64,000 nucleotides of DNA, taken from assembly GCA_965153455.1 (NCBI GenBank), contig OZ234494.1:22506001-22570000 (forward strand), written 5' to 3'. The notes under the pieces are model-generated. The model was given only the letters and a program-made list of their open reading frames with translations. It made no database searches and was not told the origin of the DNA. Of the stretch, positions 26,011 through 38,621 are shown in pieces. The translations under genes were made by a program, and so were the position numbers. This DNA comes from Sphagnum compactum (lineage: Eukaryota; Bryophyta; Sphagnopsida; Sphagnales). Within the stretch, counting starts at the first letter, position 1. Each line of letters opens with the position of its first letter.

Positions 26011-29000
26011 ATTGATTGAATGTGACCAAAAATATACATCAAGATTTTTTTAAATATTTTAAAAACCAAATTAATTATATTTTCTTTTATAAATGATTGC
26101 CACTTTACTTACCTTGAAAGAAAATTAACATTGATTCACATTACTTAAACATAATCTTTTTAGGTGTGTTTTTCAATAATGGGCCACACATATTCATAAG
26201 ATGAATAAAAAGACCTAACATTTTAAATTTATGTATAAATTCTTTCTTTATATCCCCAAATTTGGTGTGGAAATACTACTTTATTGTGGAAAATATACAT
26301 TTTTGATGATCTATTTGCCAATAGCCAATAGTCAATTTCCAAATTACAAGTAAAATGGTGAACTTTGCATTAGGTCACCTTTAAAAGCCCAATTATAATA
26401 AAAAATCAACTAACCAGAAATACATAATAAATATATATTAAAAAATGTTTGATTCACAAAATATCTATCTATTAAGGAAACTAATTTGTTTTATTTGTTT
26501 GTTTATCATGTGCAAATTTCCCAAACCATGGTGTTCCTGCCATGCACATAGTACCATTGGAAAACCCAAATGAATAGGGGTACACTAAGCTGGTTTTAGA
26601 ATTTGTTTAAATCTATGGTGCAAAAGTTGTGGAATATCGAACAATGTTTTCATTGAAATTCAATAAAATAAAAAATATTTTTTTTAAGGAGATCAATGCA
26701 CACTTTTGATATTGTGAGAAAGTACTCAATGAGTAGGATTTTATGGAGGTAATTTCATGTTTTTTAGACCTACGGTGTTGGAGATATTGAATTTCAAATA
26801 ATTGTTGTCATGGATAAAAACATCTTTGGGTGCTACCATTAGGAATGTCACACTTTCATTTGATTAATTAACCCATTAATATTTTTCCAATACAAAAAAC
26901 ACTTCAATAAGGATTTTCATTAAAAAACTTTGGTGGGTACATTTATCAAGTTGTATAGAATTTGAAATTTAAAAAGGATAAAAAAATTTCAAAATATTTT
27001 GATGTTCCTAATCATTACATTTATGAATCATTTTTAGAATGTAACAATGTTTATTTTCCTTGAACTTTTTGGTTAGGACCACAAGTTTGAGACATGTTTC
27101 AATATTTTATTAAGATATAAATTTTTAAAGTACATTTGATGACATTATGTTTGATTTTTTAAAATTAATTTATAAGGTGTAATTTAACTATGAAGTTCCA
27201 AAATTTGAATGCAGGATTTTAAAAAGGGTCATTACAATTAAATGAAATTTCTTTAATAATTCCCATCATTTTTTGCCACAATATATTCTGATATGCAATG
27301 GATAAACATGAAAAAAAAATTATAATTGTTAAAACATTTAAAAGAACAGGTTAGGAATATTATTTGATTAGTTTTACTACTCATTGAATTCCTTGAAGTG
27401 GTTCCTAATGTTACCATGTCCCAAGGATGCTTTTGCGTTCAATGGAAATTCAACTATTAAATTGCAAAAATTGGTTTTGAAAAGAAAAATTAGTTGGGTA
27501 ATGACTTCATGCTTGGACCCACAACATAGGTCACACTTGTTAAAATTCAAAGATGCAAAAAATGGCACATATATAGTTAATGAAAAATGTGTAAGAAAGT
27601 TAAAGCCTTGAAATGCATTCATCACTAACATACTATTTAAATATTCAATCATAGACGAGTCAAATCACAAGTTGCTTCAAAGCAAAAACATGATAATGTA
27701 GATAAGAAATTTGTCTACCCAAAATTCAACTTACAATTTTTGACATAAACATAAGAAAGTGGATTAAAAACTTTCGTAAGTAAATATAAAAAAACATTAA
27801 GGGGTGCATCCACAGTAAATTGAACCACACCCAACTCCTTTGTTCCTTTCAAAAGGGCAAGGACTTGAAATTGGAAATTTAGATGACATGCAACCATTGC
27901 ACAAAATTTATGGTTTAATCACATATTTGACTTGTACAATATATTCTTACAATATAATTTAGTTTTTTTGAATTTTATAATTTATTTTTATATTTATCCA
28001 AGAATTATTGAAAAGAAAATTATGGATTCTAAATTTTACAATTTATTTATATATCAATTCCAATGCTGATCCATGTAAAGTCTAATAATTATTCAATTTA
28101 CATGAATATGAAAAATTTCCAAAAAAATCTAGATTCATTTTGATCATTCTTATGTGATTTATTGAGGATGTCAAGACTGGTTACAAATGTTTAATTAGTC
28201 CTTTTTCACCTTCAAATGTTGATATAATTTATTCATATTTTTATTTGTCATTTTTAAATGTATTTTAAATCACACTATGTAAATTATATGAAAAATTTAA
28301 TCCTAAGTGAAGTTAAAAATTGACAAGTGTGTTATTTAGGAGTGGTTACACTAGCAGACTTACCCTAAGGCCTCCATTGAATACAAAATTTAAAAAAATT
28401 TAATTTCATAAAAGTCGCAACAAATAGATTTAAAAATAACCAGGTCAATATAATGTTCAAAGTTACTTTTACATTAAAAATCACATATATTATGACTATA
28501 ATATGCACAATTTGAGAGTAAATAAATATTTTAAATCCTTGCTTTAATTTAAAAATAAGAAAAAATAAATTCATCCATATTTCCTTTACTTGCAACTTAC
28601 ATTGTAAAGTTTAGACATCATGGCAAGTAGATTCATTTTTAAAAGATCTGCTTCAATGCATATTAAAGATGTGGTTTGTAAATTTTATTTCAATAGAGTA
28701 AAATATTATCACCATTTTCATCATTAAATATAATAATATTTGTAGTTTCAAGACAAGTCAATTTATGGTTACTTGTCATAGAAAATGACAACACAAATTG
28801 TTAACTTTCCCTTGTTAATGCCCCCCATACCAATTGAGTATATAATTTGAAGAATAATCTTCCTATGACTATCATAAAAATAGGCACGGACATGCCTAAT
28901 TCTGAAAGTTGTACAAGGTGGACCCTTGCCATCTCTACTTGGTTGATTACAAATTGTTAGTTATGATCAAATACAAATATTATTACAATTCATTTTTATT

Positions 29001-29310
29001 CAAGAACCTTATGTGCAATACTAATATGATTTATATAAATTGACTACTTGGGGTGATAATTAATGTTCTTTTTGTTCTTGGCAAAGCTTTGCAACATTTG
29101 AACCTAATAAAAATGGAATGTTATGTCCCAAAAAAAATTCTTTGTTTAAGAAACTTTTAGTCCTTTCAAAGGAAATTTCACCATACTTTGGGACATTTTT
29201 GACTTTGGGGCACTTTTTGACTAGTTTTTTTTTACAAACTTTTCACCAATAGCAAACCAAAGATCACTAGCAATGTTACATGTTAAAAAACTAAAAAACA
29301 AGAAGACATT
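26011..29310. other. AT-rich intergenic DNA, nothing recognised
   Basis: This stretch is very AT-rich with many short homopolymers. The only frames are short and biased by composition. No repeat structure or RNA gene was recognised. Confidence 0.55.
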
Positions 29311-29316
29311 GATGAT

Positions 29317-29720
29317 GATCTAAGTTGACATCCAAAAACATGAGTGTTAAGAAACTCCTAAATTGTGGAAATGGGGACATTACAAATGGTGTAGAGAAGG
29401 TTCTCAAGTCAACCGAGCTTTGAAAACCAAACACTCTGAAAGAAGTAGGAAAAAGCTTCAGATCAAGTCTACCTTCGAAAAAAAAGACATTACCAAAAAG
29501 TGTCGGAAAGTGGTGTTTGATCTTAGTTGACATCCAAAAACATTAGTGTTAAAAAATTCCTGAATTGTGGAAATGGGGACATTACAAATGGTGTAGAGAA
29601 GGTTCTCAAGTCAACCAAGCTTTGAAAACCAAACACTCTGAAAGAAGTAGGAAAAAGCTTCAGATCAAGTCTACCTTCGAAAAAAAAGACATTACCAAAA
29701 AGTGTGGGAAAGTGGTGTTT
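29317..29720 (+). repeat. Head-to-tail duplication, 202-bp unit x2
   Basis: 29317-29518 and 29519-29720 are nearly identical: 'gat' plus 'taagttgacatccaaaaaca' recurs with an offset of 202 bp, with only a handful of substitutions. Both copies include the same purine-rich 'tcgaaaaaaaagacatt'. The high identity implies a recent event. No known family was recognised. Confidence 0.9.
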
Positions 29721-30560
29721 GATCATCAATCCACACCAACTCCTCCAACTAGCATTGAAGGTTTCTTACGTGTATTGAGTACCCAATGTTGATAGGTACA
29801 TTGGTTGTAAAATTCTTTGTATTCTAATTTGGGATTGTCCAAGCGCAAAATGTTGTGGAGAAGGGAGTGAGGTATTTTCATTGTTTGATTCTTGGTGCAT
29901 GAAAATAGACCTTCACTTGGTCACATGAATCTTTTGACTATGAAGAGTTCTTGGATTTTTTAAGGAATCATCAAATCTTATTTTAAAAATTTGATTGAAT
30001 CAATTCAAACTCAAAAGAGATAATTCAAAGACATCAATATTGATTAAATAATTCAAAGAATAATATTTTAAACGATTTCACGTGCCATAGGAAAAGGTAG
30101 GTTCGCATGTGGTGATAGTAGCAAAATTGCCTTCTTCTCATGCACTTCTACAACTTGAAACAAAAAAGACCAAAAACAAGCTCCTTGGATTTTTTTCTTG
30201 CAAATGCCAAACACTTGAGCCTTTGCCAACCCCAAAGAGTTTTATCTCTTAACTTTTGAGCTAAAAAAAGAAGAGAAACAAGAAATAAAAATGAAAGATA
30301 AACCCCTTTCAACACCCTACAATAATATAAATTAGTGTTGGTCAAATACCTCACATTTAAAGGTTAAGTTTAGGATATCAATAAGGCACATTTTGTAAAA
30401 AAATCAACAAATAAATGTGCATTGAAAAATTCTATTAGTTTATTTGTCAAGATGGATATCCAGATTCAAGTTCAATTTTGTTCTTTTCGCAGATATGAAT
30501 TTGTTGGTTTCTTTAAATTCAAAATCAACTAAGAATATATACAAAAGTTATGCATATTCA
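29721..30560. other. Intergenic DNA, nothing recognised
   Basis: The sequence is AT-rich. The longest frame (about 68 codons, minus, near 30148-30354) has no family features. Confidence 0.5.
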
Positions 30561-30564
30561 AAAT

Positions 30565-31030
30565 CTAATTAATTAAAAAAAAATTCCACTCACATACGTG
30601 ATAGCATACACATTCATGGAAGAATGCTTCCTTTGCATGATGATTCATGAGCAGCTTCAACACCACATTCTTCTGATCCTGCGGTACTGCAGCATCATTA
30701 CCTTCATCGTCGTTTTTCTTGACTGCTTCATACTGCACATAGAATCTCATGGGCTGCAATAATGACCGCATCCTCACAATTTCTCAAGTACTGAGCTGAG
30801 CACTAGACTGAAATCAAACCCAGGATTATTAATTAATGATGAGCCTAGTCTCAGTTTTATCTATAACCCACTAGATTTTTGTTTTTGTTTTTGTTTTTGG
30901 GTTGAATGTAACTTAGTTGCAAATCACTAGCTGCAGCATGAATCAGTTCACAGGATGGTAGAACTCTGATCACAATTACGATATTATAGTATCATCAAGA
31001 ACCCAATTTGCAGCAAAGAAAGTTCAGTCT
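30565..31030 (-). pseudogene. Truncated duplicate of the GT2 gene 5' end
   Basis: Minus-strand ATG at 30771 opens a frame whose first ~25 codons mirror the GT2 N-terminus: both have an MxS...QP start, then VQYEAVK, then an acidic DDE..N stretch. Similarity continues into the noncoding upstream DNA. Both have 'agtactgagct', 'tgaaatcaaa' plus 'cccagga', 'tgaatg', and 'caatttgca' in the same order. Downstream of about codon 26 the sequence no longer matches GT2, and the frame ends at 30565 after 69 codons. It is therefore a promoter-plus-leader duplication without the catalytic domain. Confidence 0.75.
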
Positions 31031-32377
31031 AGAAATCAGAGAATTTATGTACCAGAAGAGAGCACAAACTACACAAGCAGGAATTATAGATCATCACTGG
31101 CATACTCAGAATCAAATTCATTCATGAGCACCACACACACACTCTAAGAATTTTGTGTCAGAGATCAAAGAGCACAAATCTTACTACACACAATTTCTCA
31201 AGAACTAGCTGATTTTGGACTCCAAACTCAATATTTCACACTCCAATTTTCTGCTCAAGAATGACCAACTCTGGCAGCAGTGCATAAATCTTGTACTACA
31301 CATGATCATGAATGGGTTTGAACAATTTTCTCCAACACTAGAAATTCACACTCCAATCTAGAACTCAAGAATATTATGTCAGTCTTGTAGTCTCTTATCT
31401 ACAGTATGTAACAAGGTCCTCAGTGAAAATTCCCTTTATTATTTTGGAAAATCTCCAAGCTGAAAATTTGATCCTGGCACTAAAAGCAATTATAGGTGTA
31501 TTTTAGAAATTTTTCTCATCAAAGATTGCAACTTTTACAAAAGATTTCAGCAAACTTGTTTGTTTAGTTCAATGTGGTTAGTAGAAACAAGTCAGGAGGC
31601 AGAGTGTGTATAATTTCATATAATCTACTTTGTTTCCCTGAATTCTTTTTTTTAAATTGAAGGTTGAACAACTTAATAAAAACATTTCTGCAATTTTTAA
31701 GAAAAAAAGCTTGCACATGGTTCATAGAAAAAAGGAGGCATCTGGTATCTGGATTCTGGACAACTGAGCACAACAGGTGTATTTGAAGATCTATTTAATA
31801 CCACCCAAAAAAAATATTCCATTGAAGATAGTAAAATTAAGTAAAACATAAGTTCACTATATTAGGAAGAAGTTCAAAAGCATAATCTGAACCTTCTAAA
31901 AAGACTCCATTTCAAAACTAGATATATTCCAAAATATTATAGACAAAAGAACAATCATGAAGTAAGAGTTTATTATGGTGATAGGAAGTAGCCTTTATGG
32001 TGTGCATTGCCCTGAAACATGTTTTTCACATATTTATCTGCTCCTTTGTAGATGGGTGACTTCCCTCCGCAATATGAATAGCACACTGTCTAATATCTCT
32101 TATTTGAATGTGCACCATTCTTAGATCTTATGTGACAATTTTACTTCATGTAAAATGTACGATTTTAATGACCTTTTTGCCTGAAATAATCCTACTCCAA
32201 TTTTCAAAGTAAAATGATGAGTTGCACTACATCACCTCCAGGAGCCCCACTAGAGGAAAGAAATTCACCAATCATATACATGCAGACCGTATTTAGAGAT
32301 CTTTGACTCACAAAGAGTATGCAAAAGTGCTGCAGAAGTACACTTCAGAAATTTGCGAGAAAGAAAAGCCATGGCCA
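31031..32377. other. AT-rich intergenic DNA, nothing recognised
   Basis: No supported coding frame. There is some short internal similarity among 'agaattcacactccaa' type words around 31220-31370. Confidence 0.5.
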
Positions 32378-32894
32378 TCTTATATATAAAGTACCTTGTC
32401 TGTGCGTCCGTCCGTCCGTCCGACGACGTTCTGGGAGCATTTTCTGTGGCAGAACCGGCCACAGAGATAACTGACCACCGGCTAAGCAGCTTGCCTCATT
32501 GTCCGCCGCTCCGTCAGTCGGACGTGTCGAGGTCCTGAAACCCAGATCGGGACCCGCCTGTCCGTTTGTCTGGTCGAGGTCCTGAAACCCAGATCCCAAA
32601 TTGTAAACCTGCCTGGCTCCTCTTTTCCGGGTTTTCGTGAAACCCGGCAGTTCTGTGCACGAAAACCCGGCGGTTCTGTGATTATGTGGATGAGCTCAGA
32701 GTTCTGGATGGGTGGTTATGAGGATGAGATATCATGTATTTGTAGTTCCGTCCAATTAGGAGGAATGATTTGTGGATGAAATATTATGTATTTATATAAT
32801 TCTATCCACTGAGGGGTTCTGAATGGATGATTATTTGGACTCCCAGTTTTTTCCCAGTGCCGTGTCGTGCCTTGCAGGCACGGGGTACCACTAG
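32378..32894 (+). mobile_element. Non-autonomous Helitron, 517 bp
   Basis: The 5' end TCTTATATATAAAGTACC is a typical plant Helitron start (TC followed by a TA-rich run). It lies just after an A (32377). The 3' end has a short hairpin (cgtgcc-ttgca-ggcacg, 32866-32882) eight bases before the terminal CTAG, which is followed by T (32895). Insertion between A and T without target duplication is the Helitron rule. The interior is GC-richer than its surroundings and holds a tgcgtccgtccgtccg run and two copies of 'gaggtcctgaaacccagatc' about 47 bp apart (near 32528 and 32575). No Rep/helicase coding is present. Confidence 0.85.
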
Positions 32895-33530
32895 TATATA
32901 TGTAACTAGCGCACTCTTTAAGTAGTCAATCATATTGTATTTTATCATTCCTGATAGCCTCTAGCCCATCCCCTCACTCGGAGTACTTTCACTTTTGAGC
33001 AACAATCACTTGGCATCTTAAGTAATTTCACAATATTTTTTCTGTGGACTGAAAGATCTGTCTTAAAATTCAAAGGTCATTTACTCATGAAACTATGTGC
33101 TTAGGGACACATGAACATCAACTATCAAAGTCAGCATTGCTAATTGGCCGACACTTTGCAAGGATAGAGAATAGGCTCCTTAGTAGTCAAGGTCATCTTG
33201 AGGAAGACTTTTGTACTATCTATTTGGCTTTCTAGGAACATCTTTGGTGAGAAAGAGGATTCAGAGGTTTCTCCACGGTTGTATTTCATGAACTATTAAC
33301 ATTAAAGGGTTCTGTCTTCCCTTGCTTGGTCACCAATAGTCAGCCCTCTTTCGTTAAATTTTTTATAAAAAGAATTTGTCACCTATCTACTCTTTGAAAA
33401 TTGGAAGAATCCTAAAACATAAGTACTGAATCATGTTAACAATTAGTTCTCCTTCTCTGATTTTTTTCAAATAACTTTAAGAACCATCCCCATGTAACCT
33501 GCACCTACACTGGTACAGTGGTTTTAAAAG
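32895..33530. other. Intergenic DNA, nothing recognised
   Basis: No coding frame or repeat structure could be supported here. Confidence 0.45.
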
Positions 33531-33830
33531 ATTTGGGTTGCAAGGAAATTTTATTAAATCTGGGTATGAAATGCTGAAACTCAGCATTTAATGCACAAGG
33601 TTCGAGAATAGTTATAGTGTTGTACAGGTAGGAGCATTGGAAAAAGGAACCACAGAATGAAACTCAGTTTACCACCAAAATTGGTGGAAAAACTAGTTTG
33701 GGTCCCAGTTATTTCCTTTTGTGAAATTTTCATTCCTTGTTACACGTTTGATGCCCTATTATGCCGAAACTGGCTGTTCTCGCCCCCTAATCGCCTAACT
33801 TTACAGATAGTTACTCTATTGCCAAAATTT
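33530..33830 (+). repeat. Dispersed repeat family R1, copy 1 of 3
   Basis: Shared with 56385-56690 and partly with 58790-58975. Common blocks are 'tattaaatct', 'gtatgaaatgctgaaactca', 'aatgcacaaggttcg', 'ccaaaattggtggaaaaact', 'agtttg', 'ccagttattt' and 'cctaatcgcct'. No coding capacity is seen. Confidence 0.8.
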
Positions 33831-34349
33831 AATGGTCATGCCAAAATTTTAGGAATATATATATATATACACTTTTTATAATACCACAGATTAATATTTG
33901 GGCTTTGTGTTGCTTTGCACTACCGGTGACAATGATTAAATTATTTTTTGTGAACATAATAATTTTTGTTGTAATTAAGTTTGTCTTTTCAAAAAATAAA
34001 ATTTTACAAATTTCATTGTATGTCATTTTTTTTATTAATATATATTTTTATTCTTGATTCAGTAAGCAAAATGTCAATGAAAGTTTGATTCATTAGATAA
34101 GTTCACAACAAGATACAAATAGACAAAAACATTGAATTGAAAGGGTGCAAGACAAAGAACAAAAAATGATTCTATAATAAAATTTGATCTATGATGAATT
34201 ATAATTCAAAAATGATTCTAGAATTGTGGAATTACCAAAATATTCATCCTACATAAATCAGTTTTTCATGGTAAAAAAAAGAGCCAAATTCTCCAGATTT
34301 TGAGGATTTTTCTTTTCCGATTTACTTATGAAAGATGACTTTTGAGACC

Positions 34350-34700
34350 AGAAGTGAATAGGGAGGGAGGGGTCTTCAAAGGGCAAAAGGTAAGGGGGAT
34401 GTAACCCTAAACCTAAATGTAGCCATAGGGAAGGAGGGGTTCCAAAAGGACAAAAGGTAAAGGTGGTGTAACCCTAAACCTAAATGTAGCCATAGGGAGG
34501 GAGAGGTCCCAGAAGGACAAAATGTAATTGTGGGTGTACCCCTAAACCTAAATGTAGCCATAGGGAGGGAGGGGTCCCAAAAGGGCAAAAGTTAATGGGG
34601 GTCTAATCCTAAACCTAAATGTAGCCATAGGGAGGGAGGGGCCCCAAAAGGGCAAAAGGTAATGGGAGTGTAACCCTAAACCTAAATGTAGCCTTTTGTG
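34350..34700 (+). repeat. Tandem array, 67-bp unit x about 5, with telomere-like core
   Basis: The block 'gtaaccctaaacctaaatgt' recurs at about 34401, 34468, 34535, 34601 and 34669. Each is followed by 'agccatagggagggaggggt' and 'aaaagggcaaaaggtaa' variants. The unit includes CCCTAAACCTAAA, close to the plant telomere/telobox word. The array ends about 740 bp before the PPCS start codon. Confidence 0.9.
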
Positions 34701-35442
34701 GACTAACTTAACAGGTGACCAAAAATGCATCATCCAGTCAAAGCATGTTTTTGAAGGGGGCTCATTATTCGGCCACTTTTGGGCGCTTTGTGAAGACCTT
34801 TGTATAGACTAGTGGCTTTTTTAATCAGCCACTTTTTGGGCCTACTAAAAGTGCAATGCAGTGCTCTCATGGTTCTCCTTCTTCAGGCTTTGAATTCGAC
34901 TCATTTGATTTTGGTGACTTTCTTTTTTTGTTTTTCTAATTGGGATTTGAAGTTCTTTGCTTCTGTAGGCCCCGCATGGATTTTTATATCATTCCTGATG
35001 TAGAGGACATTTGATTTGTGAATACCCAAGAATGTGATGTTGGCAAACTGGAATTCCCAGCTTTTGATTCGGGAATTCACAGCAGCTTTTGATTTGGGAA
35101 TTCGCAACAAGTTCAGACCCAAATTCGGGAATTTGGATCGCTGCAAATTCTGGTGAGAATCCTGAATTGTTGAGGGTGGTAAGCAAGCATGACGCAAACT
35201 TCAAAGCATAGATGGATTTTGGGTGTTTGTCATCGAATTTATGGTTTTTTGTTTGAATCTATTTCAGGTTTTGTGCACTTGTTGTGGCCGATTTGGTGGA
35301 GTCTTAAGAGGTATTACATTCAGCATTTTTTGGGTTTGGTGGAAATTATTTTATGTTTGTTGTTGCCCCCTAATAAGGATTGCTATGATGGTGGTGGTGG
35401 TGGATTTCACAGTAACCCTAAAGATTTGTGTAGGAGAAGAAT
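34701..35442 (+). promoter_or_regulatory. Presumed promoter and 5' UTR region of PPCS
   Basis: The 742 bp between the tandem array and the PPCS ATG contain no other gene. Local direct repeats of 'gggaattc' and 'cttttgatt' words occur at 35050-35110. The transcription start cannot be set from sequence alone. Confidence 0.4.
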
Positions 35443-38400
35443 ATGGCAGCGCTGTTGGAGACTGAACGAGAGAATGCAGATTCTTTCTTTGCCTCTGCAC
35501 CTCCTCTACAAGACCGTGAATTGATCACATCAGATGTGCAAAAATTTGTGAGTCGCCGCTTGCAATTGGGTATGTCAGGATTCAATTCCACACTGCTTGA
35601 GAAACCAAAATTCTTACACTCAAGATATGAATCATGCCACTATGTATCTGTTGGAATCTTCACATTTGTCAGCAGTTTTCATAAGCATCAATGCTATGGG
35701 TTTTAGGGTTAGCGGTGCATAGTGTAAGATGCATGGTACTTAGGGTTTCAACTGGGAATCAGATTATTACAGCCATACATCTTCAAGCCATGTTCTCAGA
35801 GTGTTTTACAATGATCAATTGCAAAGCCGACCCGACAGAATCATTGTCCAAAACCTGAAGACAAATGTTTGCTCTTTGTCCAGAACCTGAAGACAAGATG
35901 TGCAACCCCAGGGCAAGAGTTGTGTGTGTAACATCAGGCGGCACCACTGTCCCACTTGAACGTCGATGTGTTCGCTTTATTGACAACTTCAGTTCTGGAC
36001 ATCGTGGAGCTGCCTCCACAGAGTATGAATTAATTCCCTTTGTAATTTGTGTTGTTTTTCTACCAGAGAGTAATTGTGTTTAGACCTCACCTTTGGAAAC
36101 AAAGGAAAAGTCCTACAAAGGTGTAGTAGGGTTTATGGGTGTCAGATCATCGCCTTTGGCTCTTCTCCATTTTTCTTTCTTATTTGGCCATCATTTGTTG
36201 CTCTAACAGATACTTCCTGAAGGCTGGATATGCTGTTATCTTCATCAATCGAAGGTTCGTCCTTTTACTCCCAGCAAAAGGATTTTCTCACCTCTTTACA
36301 ACTCTTCATTTGATAATGAGGAATTTCAGCTTGCAATTTGGATGCCATTCTATCCTTTCTTTACAGCAAGGATGAGTTTTGATATATTATGGAGTGCACT
36401 GGGTACAGGCCATTGTGCCTAGTGAGGTGCCATGAAGGATTTGGGCGAACCCGTAGTTTTAAATGGGCAGAAAAACAGGCACAATGACCTGTACCCAGCA
36501 GACTCCATTGTGTAATGCTTTTTATGAACTTGCATAATGGTCATGTGGATTTACACAATGGTCATGTGAGTTCACACAATAGTCATTTGGCCCAAGTTAG
36601 GTCAGGTACACCCAAGAAGACCCTCCATTGTGCCTTATAAGGGGACCAAATAGAGGCAGAATAATCCACCTGAAAACCATTACATCCTTTGTTTGATTAA
36701 TGGTTACATATTCAGTTGACTTGACTGGGCAGAGGGAGTGCACAACCATTTTGTCGCAGTCTACCTGAGGATCCGTTACTGACATGTTTTGAACCTGATG
36801 ACAAGGGAGCCATCCGACGTAAGCAGCTTCTACCCTGTCATGATGCAATTGAATTGTGGCTTTTTTGCATCTTGAATCAAAGAGTGATTATTCTTGTGGT
36901 GGCACAAGCAACTGATTCTTTCTCTGTTTAGATTCCCAAAGTAACTGAAACCATTATAACCCGTTTGCAGCAACTGCCACTCATGCTGCAACAGTGCAAA
37001 GAGCCATCAAAGAGCACCATTTGGTACTTCCCTTCTCTCTTTCCACATCTGCAGGTCTCTTCAAACAAATTTTTTCCAAGATACAAATGTCAACTACCAA
37101 ATAAGGCAGTTCCTGCATCTCAATATGTTAGGTTTTCCATTAGGTTTACATAGGTTCATGTCAGCAAAATGATATGGTAGTAGTAGTAGAAGAAGAAGAA
37201 GAAGACCCCATTGTCACTATCATACCTGGATTGGCTTTTATAGGTAGAAACATCTGACCTCGTGTAGTAGTGAATTGAACCCACAACCTCTTGGGAAGTG
37301 GTTGTAATACTAGATGGACATGATGCTGGTTGATTCTGATGGGTGTACACACTGGGGATTATGTTTGAGGTTACAGGCTATCAAGGCAGGAAATCTTCTC
37401 AATTTGCAATACACAACTCTCTTTGAGTATATCCAGGTATGCTTTAAATGCTCTGAGGCACCTTGCATATGCTATTGCCAAAGCCATGCGACTATAACAT
37501 CACTAAGTATGTACAGATGGTCATGAATTGTACAATTGAGGTAAAATTCAGCAAGTAGTAAGTATGTTATGTAGTGGTGAAGGCATATCATCCATATACT
37601 GTGTTACATAAGGTGATTCTTTTGAAAGTCTTCCCGCCAATCCAGCATTCTATGCAGCTGATTCCCAACCCCAAAATTTAGCGTTTACCCATATGTCCCC
37701 ATTGTGCAGATCTTGCAAATAGTTTCAATTGCGATGAACCCACTCAGGCAAAACGGCATGTTCTATCTGGCTGCAGCTGTCTCTGATTTCTATGTCCCCT
37801 GGAACTCCATGGTAAAGATTCTCATCATCTGCAACAGCCTGATTACTATAAGTCAAATCATAAACTTCAACGACCTGGATCTAAAAAATACAACCATCCA
37901 TCCTTAACATTTTCTTTGCAGCATGTTAGCAATTATTTTCGAAGCTTGTATGTAAAATTAAGTCAGTGGTTTAGTAGTAAAGTATTTGGGGCATGGGCAG
38001 GTGGAGCATAAAATACAATCGCGCTCAGGGCCATTGGCAATGGAGCTTGCACAAGTGCCTAAGATGTTGACCCTGCTTCGCCAGCTATGGGCTCCCCTTG
38101 CCTTCTGCGTCTCCTTCAAGGTTTGTCCACCGATTGCATCACTTGCTCATCTCCCACTCTGATGCCTTGATAGTTTACGGATCGTGGAATTTTGGGTTTT
38201 AAGAGAATGGGGACTTGAAGGTTCAAAGTTCCACGATTGGGGATTTGTTCTATTGTAGTTGTGCTCTAGGCCAGTTGCTGGATTTGAAAGAGGAGTTATG
38301 ACTGGTATCTCTTGCTTTCCCTCTTGCGAGAGTGCCTGGCCAAGCTCAAAGTGTTCACTAACTCCAAGTTAGTTTTTCACCATGCAGCTGGAAACAGACA

Positions 38401-38621
38401 CAGAGATACTGATAAAAAAAGCCCAACAGGCTCTGAAAAGGTACAGGATGCATGCAGTTGTGGCAAATGAGCTTCAGACTCGCAAGCAAAAAGTAATCGT
38501 GGTGACTGACAGGGGGGAGACAATAGTTGAGAGGGATGAATCACATACAGATGTTGAGATCCTGCTTGTTGATTTCCTCATCAAACAACAAACATCTTAC
38601 ATAAATGCTAGTGCTGAGTAA
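35443..38621 (+). CDS. PPCS: Phosphopantothenate--cysteine ligase (PPCS/CoaB), complete, 9 exons
   Basis: Exons 35443-35569, 35884-36022, 36210-36254, 36733-36818, 36971-37023, 37377-37436, 37710-37811, 38001-38120 and 38388-38621 join in frame to 321 residues, the size expected for the plant enzyme. The enzyme couples 4'-phosphopantothenate to cysteine, the second step of CoA synthesis from pantothenate; the eukaryotic form uses ATP. The nucleotide-binding start [14 protein letters not shown] (about 55-68) is followed by DNFSSG (76-81) and [12 protein letters not shown] lid region [18 protein letters not shown] follows, then the core [14 protein letters not shown] (188-201), then QVPKML (222-227) and a C-terminal HAVVANEL segment. 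The stand-alone enzyme lacks a CoaC decarboxylase domain, as in plants. The exon 1 donor is the least certain: a stronger gtgagt lies upstream and would pair with an acceptor before ATG-TGC. It converges on the sphingosine kinase gene. Confidence 0.94.
36390..36507. repeat. Inverted repeat (hairpin, 31-nt arms) in PPCS intron 3
   Basis: Arms 36390-36420 and 36477-36507 are near-perfect reverse complements, with the core gtacaggccattgtgcct against aggcacaatgacctgtac. The loop is about 56 nt. It looks like a small MITE or foldback within the 478-nt intron. A short tandem repeat 'acaatggtcatgtg' x3 follows at about 36530-36592. Confidence 0.8.
37183..37206 (+). repeat. Trinucleotide microsatellite (gta)n(gaa)n in PPCS intron 5
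   Basis: Short gta repeats are followed directly by gaa repeats. Confidence 0.8.

Noticed and set aside
34350-34700. Possible interstitial telomere
   Set aside because: The telomere-like words are spaced at 67 bp within a longer unit and are not continuous TTTAGGG repeats.
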